From contig JAQGJF010000519.1 in assembly GCA_028290765.1 (NCBI GenBank), positions 1-8,948 on the forward strand: a stretch of 8,948 nucleotides of DNA. Direction: 5' to 3'. This DNA comes from Tardiphaga sp. (GTDB lineage: Bacteria; Pseudomonadota; Alphaproteobacteria; Rhizobiales; Xanthobacteraceae). This document shows positions 6,408-8,948 of this stretch, piece after piece. The position numbers and the translations under genes were made by a program. Below the pieces are notes generated by a model. That model had not been told where the DNA came from. It made no database searches and was given only the letters and a program-made list of their open reading frames with translations. The stretch's first letter is position 1, and every line of letters starts with the position of its first letter.

Positions 6408-7477
6408 GGCTGCCAGGCCAGTGCTTTGGCCTTGACGGCGGCCTCGTCGAATTTGTTGAAGTCGTCGACGAATTGGTTGGTGAAGATCGACTCCGGCTTG
6501 ATGTCGCCGGTGGAGATCGTGCCGGCCTCGCGGAACGACGCCACCGAGGTGGTGGCGTCGCGGTCGCGAAAACTTCCCCATTTTTGCGGTTGGCCGTCCG
6601 CCACCGCGACCATGCGGTCGAGCCGCGCCTGCAGCAGCTGGAGCTGGCGCGCCACGGCGTCGCCGGTGACGCGGGCGCTGGGATCGAATTTCCAGTAGGA
6701 TTCCAGGCAGCCCTGCGGATTGGCCAGGCACGCCACCGTTCCCTTGGCCAGCGCGCGACCGAACCCGGCGACCAGCTTCGGCCGCTCGCGAATATCCTTG
6801 TTGGTGAACGGCAGACTATGGCTGGTCAGGCCGGCGAATTCCGGCGGGATATCGAGCATCCGGATTTTCGTGCCCTGCTGCAACAGCGTGACGTTGACGA
6901 TGTCGAACAGATTGAGCGCGTCGATGTTGCCGCGCCGCAGCGCTTCCATCGCCGGCACGCCGGTGCCGACCGGGATCATCGTCACCGTGGCCGGATCGAC
7001 GCCGGCATGGCGCAGGATCGACTTGGTCATCGGGACATTGCCGAAGGTCAGCGCGCCGACGCCGATGTTCTTGCCACCAAGATCCTTCAGCGACTTGATC
7101 GGGCTCGTGTCGAGCACCGAAATTTCCCAGGCCGACCTCGGCACCGCGTTATAGGCGAAGCGAACATCGAAATTCGGCTTGCCGGGTTCGCGCGACAGGA
7201 TCAGCGGATCGAGACCGATATAGGAGGTGAAGATCGTGCCGCTCATCATCTGCGGAATGATCACGGCGCCGCCGGGCAGCGTGATGACATCCATCTCGAT
7301 GCCTTCCTCCGCGAAGAATCCCAGCTCCTTGGCGAATGTAAAAGGTCCGACCGTGGCACTCATCGAGCCGGGCCAGGCGAAGGTGAGCTTTGTCAGTGCC
7401 TGCGCCGCCGCGGGCGATGGCGCCGCGGCCAGTGCGGCGGCGAGCAGCACGAATACCTTCCAGCAAGCGATCTTCAT
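6404..7477 (-). CDS. ABC transporter substrate-binding protein, NitT/TauT (NMT1/SsuA-like) family
   Basis: This 357-residue periplasmic receptor supplies the adjacent permease and ATPase. The N-terminus (M-K-I-A-C-W-K, then a hydrophobic stretch to P-S-P-A-A-A) is a Sec signal peptide with likely cleavage near residues 25-27. Family marks include K-E-L-G-F-F-A-E-E-G-I near 50-60, a G-G-A-V-I-I-P-Q-M-M-S-G stretch near 69-80 typical of the SsuA/ThiY lobe-1 binding region, and S-L-K-D-L-G-G-K-N-I-G-V near 129-140. I chose the ATG at 7477: it starts the signal peptide and has GGAG 9 bases upstream. The frame extends to 7612, but that part lies in the promoter and leader. It is first in the operon, with a leader of about 95 bases behind operator B. 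Nitrate, taurine, alkanesulfonates, thiamine precursors and aromatic acids are all known ligands of relatives, so the ligand is open. Confidence 0.92.
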   Translation of the reverse strand: MKIACWKVFVLLAAALAAAPSPAAAQALTKLTFAWPGSMSATVGPFTFAKELGFFAEEGIEMDVITLPGGAVIIPQMMSGTIFTSYIGLDPLILSREPGKPNFDVRFAYNAVPRSAWEISVLDTSPIKSLKDLGGKNIGVGALTFGNVPMTKSILRHAGVDPATVTMIPVGTGVPAMEALRRGNIDALNLFDIVNVTLLQQGTKIRMLDIPPEFAGLTSHSLPFTNKDIRERPKLVAGFGRALAKGTVACLANPQGCLESYWKFDPSARVTGDAVARQLQLLQARLDRMVAVADGQPQKWGSFRDRDATTSVASFREAGTISTGDIKPESIFTNQFVDDFNKFDEAAVKAKALAWQP

Positions 7478-7558
7478 CCGTGACGACTCCAGCGATGCCG
7501 CGCCGACGCAAGGCCCAAGTGCCGAAACTTCTGCCGAACTTCGCCGGCAGGATCCGCC

Positions 7559-7586
7559 TTGCATCCCCTGTATCGACTTGTATAAT
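7559..7586 (+). promoter_or_regulatory. Candidate promoter of the HutC-like regulator gene (TTGCAT-N16-TATAAT)
   Basis: TATAAT at 7581-7586 is a perfect -10 box, with TTGCAT at 7559-7564 spaced 16 bases upstream. Transcription would start near 7593, inside operator B, so the regulator is probably autorepressed. The leader would be about 140 bases. The -35 box is weak. Confidence 0.45.
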
Positions 7587-7600
7587 GCTGTATAGACAAC
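7577..7600. promoter_or_regulatory. Operator B: second copy of the TTGTCTATACA core
   Basis: On the minus strand TTGTCTATACA occupies 7599-7589, identical over 11 bases to the core of operator A. The palindrome is less perfect than in A, because the arm ends ACAG and not ACAA. A second half-site, TTGTATA at 7578-7584 on the plus strand, faces it across 6 bases, so two overlapping arrangements of half-sites exist. It lies within both candidate promoters and is probably bound by the product of the gene at 7732. Confidence 0.7.
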
Positions 7601-7606
7601 TGGCAA
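7579..7606 (-). promoter_or_regulatory. Candidate promoter of the ABC operon (TTGCCA-N16-TATACA)
   Basis: On the minus strand TTGCCA (7606-7601) has five of six bases of TTGACA, followed by 16 bases and TATACA (7584-7579). The operator core TTGTCTATACA fills the spacer between the two boxes, the classical position for a repressor. The -10 box shares its TATA with that of the facing regulator promoter. Confidence 0.5.
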
Positions 7607-7731
7607 CCGCAATTTGCCGACGATTGATTTTTAACCGCGACACTTCGTTGCGCCAGCAATCCCTGCGATGGATCGCGCCCCGCACGCAACCAGCTGGCGT
7701 GTTCAACCGGAAGCCAGCCCCCGGATGACCG

Positions 7732-8547
7732 ATGCCGAATGAGAATCCGCCGACCGCGCTCTATCGCAAGATGAAGACGTTCATCCAGGGACGCATCAAG
7801 GACGGCGACTGGAGCCCCGGCGACCGCGTCGTCTCCGAAGCCAATCTGGTGCGGGACTTCGGCGTGAGCCGGATGACGGCCAACCGCGCACTGCGCGAAC
7901 TGGCCGCGGAAGGCTGGCTCACGCGAATCCAGGGTGTCGGCACCTTCGTCAGCGAGCCCCCGGCGCAATCCGAGATCGTCCGGATTCGAAGCATCGCCGA
8001 AGAAATCCGCGAGCGCGGTCATACCCACCGCAGTGTTCTGTGCAAGTTGAAGGAGACGCCCGCCAGCGAAGCCGTGGCCAAGTCACTTGGCGTCAAGCCA
8101 GGCGCGCGGGTGTTTCATTCGGTGATCGTGCACTCCGAGAATGACGTCCCGATCCAGGTCGAGGACCGCTTCGTCAATCCGGCGATCGCGCCGGACTATC
8201 TTGCGGTCGATTTTTCCAGGACGACCCCCAACGAATATCTGGTCAAGGTGGCGCCGATCGGACAGGTCCGGCATGTCATCGAAGCCGTCAAGCCGAACGC
8301 CCGCGTCCAGAAGCTGCTCAAGATACCGCGCGACGAACCCTGCCTCTGCCTGTTTCGACAGACCTGGACCGGACAGATTGCCGCCAGCTGTGCCTGGTTG
8401 ACTCATCCCGGCAGCCTGTACCGCATGGTCGCGCAGTTCATGCAGCCGTTCAGCGGTTTCGACAACTTGCAACCGCCATCGGCGGCCCGCCTCCACGAAG
8501 CGGCAGCCACGAAAAAAATGGCAGGCCGCAGCACCCGAACCAAATAG
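7732..8547 (+). CDS. GntR-family transcriptional repressor, HutC-like (UTRA domain)
   Basis: This 271-residue DNA-binding regulator has an N-terminal winged helix (residues about 8-75) with the HutC-type recognition region S-E-A-N-L-V-R-D-F-G-V-S-R-M-T near 35-49 and the wing Q-G-V-G-T-F-V at 67-73. A UTRA ligand-binding domain follows (about 80-240). Its blocks I-R-S-I-A-E-E-I-R, H-S-E-N-D-V-P-I-Q-V-E-D-R-F-V-N-P and T-T-P-N-E-Y-L closely resemble the histidine-utilisation repressor HutC, which senses urocanate. Beyond residue 240 it carries a basic, low-complexity tail of about 30 residues not usual in HutC. The ATG at 7732 is the first possible start, as an in-frame TGA lies at 7726. The ribosome binding site is weak. 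It is divergent from the ABC operon and shares a control region with it. No hut genes are in the window, so it is more likely a paralogue controlling the local transporter and lyase genes. Confidence 0.92.
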   Translation: MPNENPPTALYRKMKTFIQGRIKDGDWSPGDRVVSEANLVRDFGVSRMTANRALRELAAEGWLTRIQGVGTFVSEPPAQSEIVRIRSIAEEIRERGHTHRSVLCKLKETPASEAVAKSLGVKPGARVFHSVIVHSENDVPIQVEDRFVNPAIAPDYLAVDFSRTTPNEYLVKVAPIGQVRHVIEAVKPNARVQKLLKIPRDEPCLCLFRQTWTGQIAASCAWLTHPGSLYRMVAQFMQPFSGFDNLQPPSAARLHEAAATKKMAGRSTRTK

Positions 8548-8565
8548 CAGCTTCGGCGGCAGGCC

Positions 8566-8948
8566 TCAGGCGCGTTTTGCCAGCGACGCGGGAAGATCGT
8601 CGCTCGCGTCCAGTACAACATCCGCATGGGTCAAATTGCGGAAATTGCCGATTCCAGCCGGACGTCCGAGCAGATACCCCTGCACCTCGTCGCACAGCTC
8701 GTCCTGCAGGAATTGCAGCTCGGCGTCGGTCTCGACGCCTTCGGCGAGCACCGGGAGGCCCAGCCCGCGACCGAGGCCCAGCACCGCCCGGACGATGGTC
8801 GCGGCCTGATCGTTGGAATTGACCGACTTGATGAAGGAGCCGTCGATCTTGATCTTGTCGAACGGGAACGCCCGCAGGTTGGCGAGCGACGAATAGCCCG
8901 TGCCGAAATCGTCCATCACGACGTGGGCCCCCAGCGTCTTGATGCGGC
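8566..8948 (-). CDS. EAL-domain cyclic-di-GMP phosphodiesterase, C-terminal part (5'-partial)
   Basis: The frame is open from the right edge of the window to the TGA at 8568-8566, so only the last ~127 residues are seen. They form the C-terminal half of an EAL domain, which hydrolyses cyclic di-GMP to pGpG. Visible are the metal-binding D-D-F-G-T-G-Y-S-S, the catalytic lysine in D-K-I-K-I-D, the glutamate in A-E-G-V-E-T, and Q-G-Y-L-L-G-R-P. These residues are intact, so this half looks active; the E-x-L signature lies outside the window. An internal ATG at 8919 is within the domain and is not a true start. Any sensor or GGDEF domain would be off the right edge. It converges on the HutC-like gene with an 18-base gap and is probably unrelated to the transport cluster. 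Confidence 0.92.
   Translation of the reverse strand, partial: RIKTLGAHVVMDDFGTGYSSLANLRAFPFDKIKIDGSFIKSVNSNDQAATIVRAVLGLGRGLGLPVLAEGVETDAELQFLQDELCDEVQGYLLGRPAGIGNFRNLTHADVVLDASDDLPASLAKRA

Larger units (their letters stand above)
7478..7731. other. Divergent control region between the ABC operon and the HutC-like gene
   Basis: This gap of 254 bases holds operator B and a pair of facing promoters near 7559-7606. The rest is a leader of about 95 bases for the ABC operon and one of about 135 bases for the regulator gene. I see no riboswitch-like fold or small gene in the leaders. Confidence 0.7.

Noticed and set aside
7732..8547. Naming the regulator hutC
   Set aside because: The likeness is strong, but no hut genes are present and the operators lie at a transporter and a lyase-like gene, so a paralogue is as likely.

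Overview
The window is high-GC DNA with alphaproteobacterial character, most like the Bradyrhizobium/Rhodopseudomonas/Afipia group. The evidence is codon use, a TctC-type orphan solute receptor, a NitT/TauT-type ABC transporter, and intergenic palindromes of a type I recall as common in those genomes. Genus is inference; there is no rRNA or marker gene to settle it.

Layout, left to right. (1) 1-1867 (+): 3' part of a large serine beta-lactamase-fold hydrolase whose start lies outside the window. (2) 1868-2126: a repeat-rich gap with a 25-bp near-perfect palindrome and a REP-like element starting CCGTCATTGCGAG, which sits between two related repeat segments. (3) 2127-3134 (-): an orphan TctC/Bug periplasmic binding protein, best started at a TTG with a strong ribosome binding site. 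(4) 3135-3483: a divergent control region with a perfect 18-bp operator-like palindrome. (5) 3484-4515 (+): a DapA/NanA-superfamily lyase-like protein that keeps the Schiff-base lysine but has lost several residues of true DHDPS. (6) 4516-4798: a convergent gap with a T-run and a 161-bp multi-hairpin element. (7) 7477 down to 4799 (-): a compact operon for substrate-binding protein, ATPase and permease, with genes overlapping by 4 and 8 bases. (8) 7478-7731: a divergent control region with facing promoters over a second copy of the same operator core. (9) 7732-8547 (+): a HutC-like GntR/UTRA regulator. (10) 8566-8948 (-): C-terminal half of an EAL phosphodiesterase domain, 5' end outside the window.

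The main inference is that segments 4-9 form one substrate-responsive catabolic regulon. The 11-mer TTGTCTATACA occurs upstream of the lyase-like gene and again in the promoter of the ABC operon, next to the HutC-like repressor gene. The likely working model is: the repressor represses its own gene, the transporter and the lyase; a small organic ligand imported by the transporter relieves repression; and the lyase-like enzyme acts on the ligand or a downstream product. The TctC protein is adjacent but has no operator close to its start, so its membership is uncertain. The substrate cannot be read from the sequence. No hut genes are present in the window.
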